64,000 nucleotides of DNA from positions 38,224,630 to 38,288,629 of the forward strand of contig OX411544.1 of the NCBI GenBank assembly GCA_948146395.1. The letters run 5' to 3'. The notes under the pieces were generated by a model. It saw nothing but the letters and a program-made list of their open reading frames with translations. It ran no database searches and was not told the origin of the DNA. The position numbers were made by a program, and so were the translations under genes. Origin of the DNA: Fragum whitleyi. Its lineage: Eukaryota > Mollusca > Bivalvia > Cardiida > Cardiidae. This document shows positions 46,000-59,300 of the stretch, in pieces (within the stretch, counting starts at the first letter, position 1; each line of letters begins with the position of its first letter).

Positions 46000-47752
46000 C
46001 TATCCGTTCTAAATGGCACAGTGATTTATCCCCGATGAACCAGTGAGATCCTAGATATGTATGCTCCTCTTCGGACTTGTTTTTTGGTTTGATTTCATTT
46101 AGTGGACGAAAATATATAATTCAAAAGAAGGTAGGGATCAGTAATGAATGCACATAGACTTTTCTTTAAGAGGAGGACCGTCTGCCAAGTCCACAGACCA
46201 TATAAATTATATACTGAGCGCAAAAAGTTTAGTCGTTTTCTCTTCAATGGGAAATATATCAGGATGTGATTCCTTTTTCAAAAAAAATGCAACAATTGTT
46301 TTATCAGAGACAATTTATCAGAATATTGTTAATCAGGAAGGAAAAAGGTTTCTTCTGTTTCTTTATAACCCAAGAAATTGTTATTTTTCAAAATTCATTT
46401 AGAAAAATGAAGATCGCACGAATGATAGATTAAAAAGATAAGAGATGTCCCACTTTAACGATGATATAAGTGAAGTCGCGTTCTTGTCTATACCGTTCTA
46501 TGTAAAGTTGACTGATCAAATTGATTTTTACACTAAAAAATACATTTTCTCTATAGATTAGAAAAATGTAAATATGATTATTTTTGGAAGCGTCGTTAAG
46601 AAGCATAGTGAAAATGCAAAAGTCACCAAAAAATGTCCCTCTGTCATTTTTGACGTCGATAATTTAGATTTGCTATTTTCAACCTAAACAATTTATATCT
46701 TTAACTTATTGCATTGAATTCAAATTTCTACGGAAAAATACATTTTCATTTCTGTTTACAAAGATATGATTCTTTCAATGTTCGGCCAAATAGTAATGAT
46801 TTTATTGATAAATACAAAAGTCACCCAATAATGTCCCACCGACGTAATTTTTCAGAATGCGACGTTGATTTTTTCCCTGTTATCAAGCAAAAACAGAAAA
46901 AAATATGATTAAATGCATTCGCATTTCACATGCTTGATTTGTTTTTTTTTTTATTTAAAACTTTAGATAATAATAATTATAAAATAATAAGCGAACAAAT
47001 TTAAATGCTCCAAATTTACGCATGATATTTAGAAAAGAAGATGGAGATTCAAACTCTTATCAATATGAAATAAACTAAAGGCACATTGAAAAAAAAATCG
47101 GTAAATAAAAACACATTATGATGTCATAAACTGATCTGTCTGAGAGGATCTTTAACAGAAAACATTTTATCAAACTGAATAAAAAAGAAGTAAAATATCC
47201 AATTCTATTCAAAGTAAGATTTCATCAGTGGTAAGATCGATTGGTTCAGATAAACACGATTTCTTCGGATTCATCTTATAAATCATAACTGAAATTAACA
47301 ATAATATTGATTTTAATAATGATAATAAGTTAATAATAAAAGTCAATTTTCTAAAAATACATGTTACTAGTAAATCAAATTCTTATTTTTGAACCGCTTA
47401 AAATATTTGATTTCGCTCGTATATCTTTACTTTGCAAAAGTGTTTCAAAATCACACGTTGTCAATCCTACTCTGCACTATATCATTGGATCTGCGCCGGG
47501 ATCTTCGGAAATTCGTGTCCGTTTTGTGTCATAAAAAATCAACCTTTTTGTATTTGAATCTTCGCAAAGTTTACCAGCGTTTCAATGAATGAAATATATC
47601 GTTTGCAAATGTTGGCGTGAAGATAGGTTAGTAAAACGGAACGTTAAATTCATACCGACGTCGAAACTATTTGTAACGCAAAGGGTCACCAGTATCTTGC
47701 GTAACGTCTAAGTGATGTTTTTACCAATTACAACCAGTTGGAATAATGAAAT
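46000..47752. other. Unannotated AT-rich stretch
   Basis: No exon or RNA gene recognised. A 26-bp word, CGACTAAACTTTTTGCG and flank, at about 46205-46235 (minus) recurs at 48965-48990 (plus). The open frames at 46148 and 46714 look like chance. Confidence 0.4.
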
Positions 47753-48070
47753 GGAGGATAATCGTTTGTTACAGTGTAAGATCGATTTATATTTCATTGA
47801 GTGAACAACAAAGTCTATTAATATATCTTTTGTTGTACACGAAATGAAATATTAATCGATCTTACTCCAAAAACAAACGATTATTCTATTTCTTTATTGC
47901 AAAAATGAGACAAAGTTTGAAATTTCTGGGACATTTTTTCGCAAAGCGCGTCATTTTGCAAGTGATTGCTATGCAACGTTCATTGTGACGTCACATATTT
48001 CGCCCCGAAAAGATGACGTCAGATAGGACGAAATGCACAAATATACCACCGAAAAGCATTAAAGAAATAG
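47753..48070 (+). mobile_element. Palindromic element family P, copy 2 (internally deleted)
   Basis: It has the hairpin arms GAGGATAATCGTTTGTTACA / AAAACAAACGATTATTCTA and the tail with TGACGTCA and ATGACGTCAGATAGG. The TTATCAAGTGATAA segment is deleted. It ends GCATTAAAGAAATAG, directly joined to copy 3. Confidence 0.7.
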
Positions 48071-48484
48071 AGGATTTGTTTCAGTGTAAGATAGATTTAT
48101 ATTTCATTTCGTGAACATCAAAAGCTATATTTTCACGAGTGGCGGAGCCAAGAGTGAAAATATAGCTTTTGTTGTTCACGAAATTAAATACAAATCGATC
48201 TTACACGAAAAACAAACGATTATTCTATTTCTTTAATGCAAAAATGATACAAAATGTGAAATTTCTAGGACATATTTTCGTAAAGCGCGTCATTTTGCAC
48301 GTGATTGCTATGCAACGTTCATTGGGACGTCACTTATTTCGCCCTGCATAGATGACGTCAGATAGGATGAAATGCACAAAAACAGGGTATAAGTGTTTGA
48401 TAATTTCACTGTTTTTGCGGTGAGATTATCAAGTGATAATTTACCGTTATTTCTCGATAAACCACCGAAAAGCATTAAAGAAAG
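48068..48484 (+). mobile_element. Palindromic element family P, copy 3 (complete)
   Basis: It starts ATAGAGGATTTGTTTCAGTG. The hairpin apex GAGTGGCGGAGCCAAGAGTG is followed by the complete tail with two GACGTCA sites and TTATCAAGTGATAA. It ends GCATTAAAGAAA. It follows copy 2 head to tail, sharing ATAG at the junction. Confidence 0.75.
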
Positions 48485-48486
48485 CA

Positions 48487-49131
48487 TTCCATTTTTAACG
48501 TAACGGCATGACATTCGACTGCCACCCTTTTGTCGTTTAACAAGATCTGTAAAACGAAATTGAGTCATATCATGTCAATATTTATTTGCAATGAACCGTA
48601 TGATAATAAAAACGATAGTCGCAGAAGCTGAATGCAATTTAATCATCTCCCAGATATGCACATCGTATTCGATATGTCCATGCTATCCATTTGATTTACG
48701 CCATGTTACAACTTCGCTCTTTTCGAAGGATGCAATGCTTTAATGTTAACGTGGAATAAGAGTAATCCAATAACACAATAAAGAAAATTAATTCATTTTG
48801 TTACACGCAGCTATCAACTTAGTACGTAAAATCCACATTTACGTCATGTCAGACGTATGTCTGAGAGTGAAATTAAAAAAGTTATGACAAAAAGAAAGCC
48901 AATAGGATGGCAAATATATCCCAAATAGAAACTTTCGTTTCGTTACATTGGTTGACTTCTTTGCGACTAAACTTTTTGCGTTCAGTATAATTGCAGTTGC
49001 CTTGAAGTATAAAAGACTGCGACGCATTCTAACCTAGTTAAGTCAACCCAGATTCTGAAGGTGCAGCAAACAACTAAGGATGGACAGACTCGAGTTCCAT
49101 TATGAAAAAACACGAAAGTTTGGGGTTTTTT
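48487..49131 (+). other. Unannotated stretch with a TATA-like box and interrupted ATG frame
   Basis: AGTATAAAAGAC near 49006 is a good TATA-like box. ATGGACAGACTCGAGTTCC starts 70 bases later at 49080 and opens a short frame (MDRLEFHYEKTRKFG). The frame is cut by the Helentron-like insertion at 49132. It could be a broken promoter and first exon; not recognised. Confidence 0.3.
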
Positions 49132-50210
49132 AGCTCCACTGGCCGAAGGCCAGCGAGCTATTGTCATGGCGGTGTGTCCGTCGTGCGTCCGTCCGTCCGT
49201 GCGTCCGTGCGTGCGTAAACTTTTTCTTTAAACATCTTCTCCTCCCAAACCAATGGGCGAATTTTGATGAAACTTGGTAGAAATATTCCTTGGGTGACCC
49301 TCTTCCAAAATTGTTAAAGAAATTTTGATTGACCCCCAAATATGGGCGTGGCAGGGCGTGGCATTTTTTCACTTTGAAATCTTAAAAAACTTCTCCTCCC
49401 AAACCATTGGGCCAATTTCAATGAAACTTGGCATGGATGTTTCTTGGGTGACCCTTTACCTAAATTGTTCAAGAAATTTTGATTGACCCCCAAATATGGG
49501 CGTGGCAGGACGGGGCTTGTTTTTAGCCCAAAATCTTTGAATGACATCTCCTCCTGAACCACTGGGCCGATTTCAACCAAACTTTACCAGAATGTTCCTT
49601 GGGTAACCCTTTTCAAAAATTGTTCCTGAAATTTTGATTGGCCCCCAAATATGGGCGTGGCAGAGCGGGGCTTATTTGAGCCTGAAATCTTTGAACGACA
49701 TTTCCTCCTGAACCATTGTGCTGATTTCAATGAAACTTTACCAGAATGTTCCTTGGGAGACCCTTTCTAAAAGTCGCTCTCAAAATTTTGATTGGCACAT
49801 AAATATGGGTGTGGCATGCTGGGGCTTATTTTGAGCCCGAATTCTTTGAAGGATATCTCCTTCTGAATCACTGGGCTGATTTCAATGAAATTTTACCAGA
49901 ATGTTCCTTCTGTGATCCTTTTTAAAGATTGTATGCGAAATATCAATTAGCCCATCAATATTGGCATGTCAGGGTGTGGCTTATTTTGGGCCCGAAATCT
50001 TTGAACTACATCTCCTGATGAAGGTTTGGCCGATTTCAATGAAACTTGAAAATTTTGGTGCAATGTGAGCAATACCCAGTTAATTAATATAAAATAGGTC
50101 TTAAGAGATTTCAAAGTGTTGTTTTCATTCAAAGAAAGATTCATTTAATGCAAGTCTAATGATGTTAAAGCCAGTGGAGCGATACAGGCCCTCTTGGGCC
50201 TCTTGTTTTG
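49132..50210 (-). mobile_element. Helentron-like element, GCTCCACTGGC family with core C, complete
   Basis: On the minus strand the 5' end is AACAAG, hairpin AGGCCC-AAGA-GGGCCT (50201-50186), then GCTCCACTGGCTT. Core C follows in about six units of 150-160 bp, then ACGCACGGACGCACGGACGG. The 3' hairpin is AGCTCGCTGGCC-TTC-GGCCAGTGGAGCT (49159-49132), then AAAAAA. The hairpin arm again mirrors the 5' motif. Confidence 0.7.
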
Positions 50211-50524
50211 TGTAAATCTGAGAGTCTGGTCCAAATCCGAATACACTACTCAGACTGTGCTAAGGATCACTTTTTCTTGTTGAACACTTTTGTATTATGA
50301 TCAGTTTATATATACAAGTTTTTTATATTTCTGAGAACTTCTATGTTTAAGGTATTCAGATCTTTAAAAAGAATGATTGTCTGGATGTTGCTTTTAAGAG
50401 AGAGGCTTGCCAAAGGACACAATGGTCAAAAATCAACAATTTCGATGTTATTATGAAAATAAAGAAATTTGGTTTGTCCAATTTTTTATAAAAAAATCTG
50501 TACACTTCAATAGCACTTGTGGTG

Positions 50525-51491
50525 TACCTGGGCCTCGATTACGGCCTGACAACGCCTGTGCATACTGTTTATAAGCCTCCGATCTTATTTTGTGGAATTT
50601 GATCCCTTTCTTCAAGAAGAGCCTGCCTGCACCGGACGTGATGAAACTGCAATCTATAACATGTCCCAAGCATGCTCTATAGGATTTTGATCCGGAGATC
50701 TAGCCGGCCATTCCATACGGACGATTGTGGCTTGCTCGAGATATTGATTTGTAATGTTGGCTCTATGTGGACGCGCACTGTCTTTAGAATGAATGTTTCA
50801 CCAATTGAATCTGCATATGGTCGTATGTTAACATCTAACATTTTATTTACGTACATGAGAGCCGTAAATCTGCCGTTTTCAATGACGTGGATATCTGATT
50901 TCCCGCGAGCACTACTTCCCGTCCAAACCATTACTGAGCTCCCGCCAAACCGATCATGTTCTGCCACACACACTGGAGTAAAACGTTTATTTGGCATCCT
51001 CTAGACCCTTCGACGCCTATCGATAAAGTCCACACAAAACCTGGACTCGTCTGTAAAAAACGGGGCCCAGTCATTTCGGGTTCGGTCCACATGACCTCGT
51101 GCAAATGCTTAACGCATTTGCAGATGTAATAGGGTTAATGGGAAACGGACTGCAGGCCGTCTTGACCTCAAGCCAGCATAAATCAACCGATTTCTGGTGG
51201 TTTGGGTACACCATTAGTGTTCTGGAAGTCATTACGAAACGTTGCTGCTTTGTGAAATCGATGACGCCGTGCCTTAACTACCAAAAACCGGTCTTGAACC
51301 TCATTGGTTGAGCGTTCTCGACCACCAGGATGTAAATGCCAAACATTACAAGTCGTTATAAACCGATTCCACGTTCGGGAAACAACGCTCTGGGACACAA
51401 CGTGCCTTTGAGACAACCCAGAAATAAGCATGCCAATGTCCCTATTTATCTTATCTTGACAAAGATGTCGCCTTAAACGCATGTCTGCCAT
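50525..51491 (-). pseudogene. Dead Tc1-family (DD34E) transposase
   Basis: From the N-terminus: a helix-turn-helix-like part (51491-51183, SQSVVSRTWNRF), then TDESRF with the first Asp (51054-51036), then RFGGSSVMVWTG, DSARPH with the second Asp (50782-50780), and WPARSPDQNPIEHAWDML with the Glu (50677-50675). Exactly 34 codons separate the last two, giving DD34E. It is inactive: there is an in-frame TAG at 51003-51001, a frameshift between the RFGG frame and DSARPH, another break near 51180-51060, and TAG after AWDML. No clear terminal inverted repeats were found. Confidence 0.9.
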
Positions 51492-51499
51492 ATTAGAAT

Positions 51500-52614
51500 G
51501 GACACTGAATATAAAAGTTGCGATAACTTTGTTCAGCTCAATAAATATACCAACGTGCTTGAAGATACAATTTGAATGAAATACGTTTAAGGGGTATGCC
51601 TTTTCACGAGCTCCTCGTGCATAGTATACATGCCGAATCTATATTTTGGCTAAAGGTTCATCAAGTCAGAATATGTACCGTTTTTCGTTTAAAGAAAGAA
51701 ATGATGTCAATATGTCAAAAAGAAAAAGTGATCCTCGGTAAATTTTGAGTAATATACAATGACTTTAACAAGTTTTTTAAACAGACAAATTCAATAAAAT
51801 TCCCCCCTTTGGGGAAAAAAATCTTCACATTTTCTTCCTTTTTTACCCTCAATTATTGCACCTGATAATTTCAAATAACTTTTCCACTTCTTTGGTTTGC
51901 TAACACTTTCGATTTTCGTAGATTTTTTTGTCAAAAGAACATGTTTTCATAGAAGAAATTTTCGAACCATTCATTCTCAGGTAAAAAAAAAGCGCAACTT
52001 CTAAATGGGTCCTCATGAAATTTGCAGTAGTACGTTCTAGAAGTTTATGGACTTACTTTATATCTCGGAAAGTGTTCGACAGAAATTATTGATAATTGCA
52101 TATAATGAATAGTAAATATGAGGGAGTAAATGTACAACAATTTTATCCTGTTAATTCTCTTAACGCGCTCACAAACGTTGCCGTGGATACACACATATAA
52201 CGTTCAGCGGGTCAAGGACTAGTTTTCATATTTAGCACCAAGAATATGACCTAACAGTCAGAAAATCTTCTCAGAATTTCATTTACTATATCAAAACTGA
52301 TACAATGGTATTTTCGGATTGCTCAATCGGTTGAAACAAATTTTGTTGACCGAAAAAGTGCTCTGACCATCGATGGTGGTAGACAGAATAAAGCCACCAG
52401 GACGTTAGAAACACATCACAGAGTTGCATTTGAAATGGAAATTGATACTCTGTGAGCGCTGGGGATCGCAAGCATTGTCACCGATACCTAGATCAGCACT
52501 TCTACAGAAATAATTCCACAACAAAACATATATTCAACAGGCAAGTTTGAAAATTCGAATGACAGAAACTTATTTTGTGACAATAAATGGTTCTTGAAGA
52601 AATATGAAGCTATG
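51500..52614. other. Unannotated stretch
   Basis: An open frame without ATG at 52255-52455 (plus) follows a CCTAACAG acceptor-like site and runs 66 codons. The minus strand is also open there, so it may be chance. Nothing else is recognised. Confidence 0.35.
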
Positions 52615-52830
52615 TATAGAACCTGTATGCATACTTTATTAAAGAGGGGGGGGGGGGGGTTATACATATCGCTAGTTTTGTTTGTCCTGAACAAAATTAG
52701 CGACGTTGGATTACCCCCCTCTAATTTCACTCAAAACTAACTCATCTCACTCATTCAATTTCATTTCAAAATAATTCCAAAATCATTCATCTTTTCAATT
52801 TCACGATGTTGTTAGCTGTAATGTAAATAA
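52615..52830. mobile_element. MITE family T, copy 2 (partial)
   Basis: It matches 15161-15359: ACCTGTATGCATACTTTATT, a hairpin CGCTAGTTTTGTT...GAACAAAATTAGCG, CTCACTCATTCAATTTCATT, CAATTTCACGATGTTGTTAG. The hairpin bases differ from copy 1 but still pair. A run of 14 G lies in the left arm, opposite CCCCCC in the right. Confidence 0.65.
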
Positions 52831-53245
52831 TTCACTACTGAGCACCTATTGTAACATCCAAGAAACTAATCGTTGTAGAGCCTTTAAAATTCTATATCGT
52901 CACAATCGTTAAAATGTTATGAACTTCAGTGGCCTATAGCGATTGTGGGTGATGACAATGTCGAAAATACAGCTTTATTGAAGTTTAAGTTTCAACGTCA
53001 TGGTCACCAAATGACCATATTTTTGTAGCGTCATAATATTGTTCGGTGTTAGAATAGTTAAAACTCGTTGTCAACATTTATCCTGCAGTAAAACATGGAT
53101 TTGAAAATAAAAAGTAGAGATATTAATCTTCTGATTACAAATTTAATAAAACAAAAATCTGATTATTACAAAACTGGTTTCCATATACATGTAAACTAAA
53201 GTAGACTTAGATTAACAGCAAGGGTGGCCGCGATTAATATGGATC

Positions 53246-53669
53246 GTTCTTTAATGCTTTTCGGTGGTTTATCGAGAAATAACGGTAGATTATCACTTGA
53301 TAAACTCACCGCAGAAGCAGTGAAATTATCAAAAACTTAAACCCTGCTTTTGTGAATTTCATCCTATCTGACGTCATATATGCGGGGCGAAATAAGTGAC
53401 GTCACAATGAACGTTGCGTAGCAATCACGCGCAAAATGACGCGCTTTACGAAAATATGTCCTAGAAATGTCACATTTTGTCTCATTTTTGCATTAAAGAA
53501 ATACAATAATCGTTTGTTTTTCGTGTAAGATTGATAAATATTTCATTTCGTGAAAAACAAAAGCTATATTTTCACTCGTGGCTCTGCCACTCGTGAAAAT
53601 ATAGCTTTTGTTGTTCACTCAATGAAATATAAATCGATCTTACACTGAAACAAACGATTATCCTCTATC
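53246..53669 (-). mobile_element. Palindromic element family P, copy 4
   Basis: Complete and inverted relative to copies 1-3: TTTCTTTAATGC-type start, TTATCACTTGATAA, GACGTCATATATGCGGGGCG and GTGACGTCAC. The hairpin has apex CTCGTGGCTCTGCCACTCGTG, and the element ends CCTCTAT. Confidence 0.75.
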
Positions 53670-53874
53670 TAATCCGAGTCCTAGAAATTATGGTACATGG
53701 TACATACATTGTATAATTTCTATAACATTTCTATTTCTCAATCTGAAAGGTCGGGTGGTGCTCTTTTGTGCAAAAACTGTTGTAGACAAATACTTATAAA
53801 CTACCGATTTTTTGGATTTATTGAACTCGTTTCCATTTTCCAACTTTGGAAGCATGTAGATGTTTATACAAGTT

Positions 53875-54282
53875 TCTTTAATGCTTTTTGTTGGTCTATC
53901 GAGGTATGATGGTAGAATACTATTTTGATAACTTCACTGCCTTACAAGTTAAATTATCGAAAACTTTTACCCCGTTTTCGTTCATTTCACCCTATATGTC
54001 GTCATCTAAACGGAGTTTAAAAAGTGACGTCACCATGAACGTTGCATAGCATCCTGGTGCAAAATGACGCGCTGTGTCCCAATATTTTTACATCTTGTCT
54101 CATTTATGCATTAAAGAAATAGAATAATCGTTTCTTTTTCGTGTAAGATAGATTGATATTTCATTTGAAGAACAACAAACACTATATTTTCACCCGTGGT
54201 TCCGCCACTCGTGAAAATATAGCTTTTGTTCTTCAAAAGAATATAAATCCACCTTACACTGAAACAAACCACTATCCTCTAT
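53875..54282 (-). mobile_element. Palindromic element family P, copy 5 (diverged)
   Basis: Same order as copy 4 with many substitutions. The hairpin apex CCGTGGTTCCGCCACTCGTG and a TGACGTCACC site remain; the second site has decayed to TGTCGTCAT. Confidence 0.65.
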
Positions 54283-54496
54283 GTATTATTACACGATGGT
54301 ATTAGGCGGTACTCTTTCAATAACGTAAAAAAATAACCTCGTACTGTTGAATGATACGGTGATAAGGCTAATTAGACAAGAAATCTTTTCTCTTTAAGTA
54401 ACAACGGACCACATAAAGATTATTGCGTTTCCTTGGTTTCCAGATCGTTTTTTGTCTATTTAATAGTGTATTGGTATAAATTTAAAGGATTAATTT

Positions 54497-54704
54497 TCTT
54501 AGAGCGCGCCATTTTGCACGTGATCGATATACAACGTTCATGATGATGTCACTTATTGGGCCCCGCTTCGATGACGTCAGATAGACTGAATCGAACGAAA
54601 GCGGGTATAAGTTTTCGACAATTCCACTGGTTAGAAGGTGAGTTTGTCAATAGAAAAAAATCTCCCGTTTTTTTCTCGATAATCCGCAGAAAAGTTTTAA
54701 AAAA
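54497..54704 (+). mobile_element. Palindromic element family P, tail fragment
   Basis: GCGCCATTTTGCACGTGAT, TGATGTCACTTATT, GATGACGTCAGATAG and TTTCTCGATAA match the tail. The hairpin half is missing. Confidence 0.6.
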
Positions 54705-56127
54705 TATACAAGACACTTGAAGGTTCAGGGACTTTCTCCTTCTGAGTGACATTCAAAGTTCTCTTTTATTAAACGGTAAGTAAATTGGAAATATTTGTAC
54801 AGGGAGGAGAACGACATACACTCCTTTTTGCATGCTTCTCATTGTAAATTATTATGTTCATAATAATTATATACATATCAAATATACTCTTCAACAAAGT
54901 TCTTTGACACCGACTAAAAATCGATTTTTTCTTGAATGATACAAAATCTTCGATTGTTGTTGATTGCTTTGTAAACATTGATTGCAATTAAAATCATGCA
55001 TATTGCGATGAATTTCTTGAAAGCGTTTCTGCATAACGACGTCAACGTCTAATTACGCAAAATCTACCCTTCTCAAACAACACGTGCACTTTCAGTTTCA
55101 TTACATAGTCTAGAAAGTTGTTCAAGATGTTGTTAATGAAATTCCTTTACTTAATTGTTTTTGGAATATAACGTATTTTCACAGATTTGAAATGAAAAGA
55201 AATGGTCAATAGTATGGAGGAACATCACCATAATGCTATAGGTCGCCTTAAGGCAGGTTACATTAACACACCGTCGTAGATAACATTGTTGTTTCAGGAC
55301 ACTCTATCTTCAACCTCTGGCGCTACTTAACGCGAGCCACTGCTTTTTGTATAGAGCCACATAAGTCTGAAACGTAAAAACATCGTTCGTCCTGCACGGC
55401 GAATACCGTAACGATATTTGATTTTTACTCTTTACACAATTTCAAAGACGACATAGAATCTCCCGTCAGAAAGTATGGAACAAGATCTTTTACCAGAAAA
55501 CGGTATTTCTGTGTCAGTAAAGTAAAGCGATGCATGGGCTCCACTTACTTCGAGTGACTTTAAATTTGCAGATATTTCTGTTAAAAGTTAAAATTTGTAT
55601 CAATGTCAAAGAACTTTTTAAGAGTCCATGTTTTAACCAAAAAAGGGATCATTGCACAACTTAACTTATATTCAGATAAAAAAAATAGAAAGAGTCTTGC
55701 TGAAAAAATACTCGATGTTTAATTTCTCCCCATAATTGAATATTTTATTTGCACTTTTGTACCCAAAAACTGGGTTTACGGCAAGTCAACATAGTACAAT
55801 GATATATCAATACAAAAAACATTAAAAAAAAAATAACAATGATGACTATTGAAAAAAAGAACAATAAGAAAAGAAAGGAAAAAAGTGGAATTCAAGTGGT
55901 TTCGAGCAAAAGTTGAAACATACATATAGTTTTTTTTAAAAATTATAACATTTAATGATACATTTTCCTAATGCTTCATGAACCCTAATATCTGTGTGTT
56001 CAATGAATTAATTAATGTTACACCGAAGTCTTGTAGGCCTTCAAATCATCAAATCGTGTTCATCATTTTGAAATTATCAGAAAATTTGGAAAATTCATAT
56101 AATTGACGACAGGGTTCGATTTTATTT
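54705..56127. other. Unannotated stretch
   Basis: A possible short first exon at 55476 (ATGGAACAAGATCTTTTACC, 14 codons, then GTAAAG) has no recognisable partner exon. The rest is AT-rich with no repeat family identified. Confidence 0.35.
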
Positions 56128-56330
56128 GAACCTGTGCGTGACATTTCCAACAATTTCAAACGTGCGCAACGTTGAGATTCAGATCAGTCTATGCGCTCAA
56201 TAGATGGCTACGGATCTAAAATCGCTATTCACCACCTAAACAAATTTAATCCACTGCGGGAGTGTTAAGGCTACTCACCGTCTTTCCATCACGCAAACAT
56301 GAAATTGTTGGAAATGTCACGCACTGGCTC
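56128..56330. mobile_element. MITE, CCTGTGC family, copy 2
   Basis: The ends GAACCTGTGCGTGACATTTCC and GAAATGTCACGCACTGGCTC are inverted over about 36 bp with AACAATTTCA/TGAAATTGTT. It is flanked by ATTT on both sides. It shares termini with 2389-2625. Confidence 0.75.
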
Positions 56331-59300
56331 ATTTTTAAACATTGTCACGTCATCCCGATGATCCAAAATATTAGGAGAGACCCAAGTAGCTCAAAAAATG
56401 GATCTCAAAAGGATATACATGTATCTATATTTGTTAAATAATTTTTTATTCGCTCTGATGTTTGATATGGCTGGCTCAGTTCTCATCCAACCCTAAGTTT
56501 ATTTAAAAGAATCATGTCTTGTACAAATCAATCCCAAATAAAAAAAAATCTCACAACTTATATTACGATTGCAGAAAGAGAAAGATCAGAAAACTAAAAA
56601 AGCTTAGAAAAAAACATTATACGTTTTTCTATTTTTAGATGTGACAATGCTTAGGATATACATGTGTAATATTACAAATATCACTAAGGATAGAAGCATC
56701 GAATACATTTTATAATGTCATGTTTACAGATTGATATTAATTCAAGTCTCGATTCAATATCATATATGTACGTAACTCATATTTAATTTGTTATACGTTC
56801 ATTTTGTGGGCCGGAGGCCTAATTTTATTCTAAAATCTTGTATCTTGAATCTTTCGGTGAATAAAGGCAGATGGTGGATGGGTTATTTGCAAAAGGTTAA
56901 CTCCGAGGATTAAATACCTTTCATTTAATCATAACACCTCACCATCAAACTTTATTCATGGACACACCAGAGCGAAAATGAAATTATATCCATTATAAAA
57001 CGATCACAATTCCCAAATTAGTTTTTTCCTCTTCTGGGTGTAAATAGTATTAAAACATTTTTCTGGATGTAAAATTAATGAAAAATTTATGACATTGACG
57101 GTCTGAGAAATTCACAGAAAGCGAAGTGCGTCATTTAGCGCGTGGGTTGCATGATATCAAAAGAATTAACGTTCGTGCGAAAGATGACGTTGAGAAAAAA
57201 ATATGCGGAACTATCTGTGTATGCTACACCGTTTAACACATATGGCATATGAATCCTATTGCGAATAAGGTTTATGTAATTTCTATATATTTCACATATG
57301 CGTTTAACGCCATCGTGCTTTAAATTTGAATTTAGAAGTTCTCATGATCATGATCCACATTCCTTTCATGCCAAGGTTCTATATAAACTGGTAGCCTCCT
57401 GTCTGTGAGAGACAACAGGTAGTGTATAAATTTTACGACAATCTGATTGGCTGTTTGAATTATCGATGTAGTTTTCACGACAAGTAAGTTACTACAAAAC
57501 CTTAAGAATTTTCCCATGCTTATCGTTATCCGTTGAAATATGGCTGCATTGTTGAATATGCAAGTACTGAAATTCTCTTGCTCATCTAAATATGCGCTTT
57601 ATCAGATAAACATACGGCATATGATCAATTTAGCTTGGAAATTCAACCAATTAATTGCTGTCGTCCGCCGCCTCGAACCGTGATTTTTGATTATCTGCAT
57701 GCAAATCAGCAACTACGCCACACGATTATCGAATTTTCTGCCTTCCATTTAACCTTGATCAAATGACGTCACTACCGGGTCACATGACCTAACGAAAATT
57801 TGTAGAATACCTGATAGATGTAGGGGCAGTAACCCAGTCCAGGTCCAATAACAACTCTTTGAACCGTCTTAAATGTGATATGTTGATCTACAAAGTATGT
57901 TTTGTTATATAACTTTATTTTATACCTTACAAATGAAGTTATAGAGCCTTTGGCTCGCAAAACTATTAGAAAAGGTCACTAACCTAAACCTTAACTTGGT
58001 TTTTTGAGATCCTTGAAAACCTGAATAAATTCCATGAATAACAAGTTTGGTTTCCCTTTGAAATAGTTAGTTTCGACCACTGTCATGACGGTCTTCTAGT
58101 TCGGAGTCCTGGATGACAGTCAAGCGATTTCTTTACTGGTAGATGGAACACTCGTTCAATGCGGTTTCCAATTTTTTGAACACGGCAAGTGATAATATAA
58201 ATTTGCATTAAAAGCAAGTACACACATACAGTAAAAATTTAGTAGAGTCCCAAGGCTAATATAACCCCTACCCCCTCTTAAGGCCTCAAAATTGACCAAC
58301 AATTTTTTAGAAGATGTTCGGAAAATTTTGAAGCCTTTAATTTACATAATCCCCACCAAATAAATACCGTGATTTATTCAATGATTGGTCAATGTACCTA
58401 TTTCCCGAGCTTTTGTATTTATTCAATGCTTAAATATGTAATTCTTTATTTTCCGAGTATACTTTACCCTGGGTTATTCAAAAGGCTTGTAAAACTCCAA
58501 CCCCTTTCCATGTTTTTGATCTCGAGTTTGCAGTCATAATATGACAGTTGGCCAACTTTTGACATCATTACATCTTTAGCCTCTAATCAACCCCCACCCG
58601 AAATACTTCTGAAAGAAATATGGTGATTCTAATAGTACCCCGGTTGTATTAGAGCTTTTACGGTACATATGTAGTACGTCTATGTTGTTGAAAACCAACA
58701 TATTCATTTGATATGTCATATGATTGCACCCAATATCCATTATCAATTGATTAAAGATTGGTTTAAAAAATTAAATAAAAACCACAAAAACTCCAGACTG
58801 TTTAAACCGTTATCATTCGTGGAAGTCCAATTATATATGTGGGTGTCTCTGAAAATGTTTGAACATGCGCGACAACCGCCAAAGATCAAACCGTATTTAG
58901 AATCCGAACTATTCCCTAAAAGGTCGTACTGAAACTCTGGTCCGTATTAAAGTCAATTACCGCCGTTAAATCTCTGTTACAAGGGGATTTTAGCGTCCCT
59001 TCATCGCTTATCCGAATCGCCTTCGCCCCTTTTTGAAATCACATAAATAATATAAGCAGATGTTTTATCAGGAGATGCGCGGGACTATGTAATCATGCCA
59101 TAGGTATTTGCTGGTTTCGTTCGCTCTTTTTTTGTAAACAGGGATTGCCCGGACTGAAAACAAATATGCCCAAAGGAACGTGATGTAAACAAACTTTGTA
59201 ATGTCTCGTATATGATTCTACAAGCTGACTGCCTTCAGAGTTAAGCAAAAAGATTTCCTTCGTTGCATATATGTAAAATGGGATGTGTCTTAATTAGTTT

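Noticed and set aside
52255..52455. 66-codon open frame after an acceptor-like site
   Set aside because: The opposite strand is equally open, there is no ATG and no recognisable domain.
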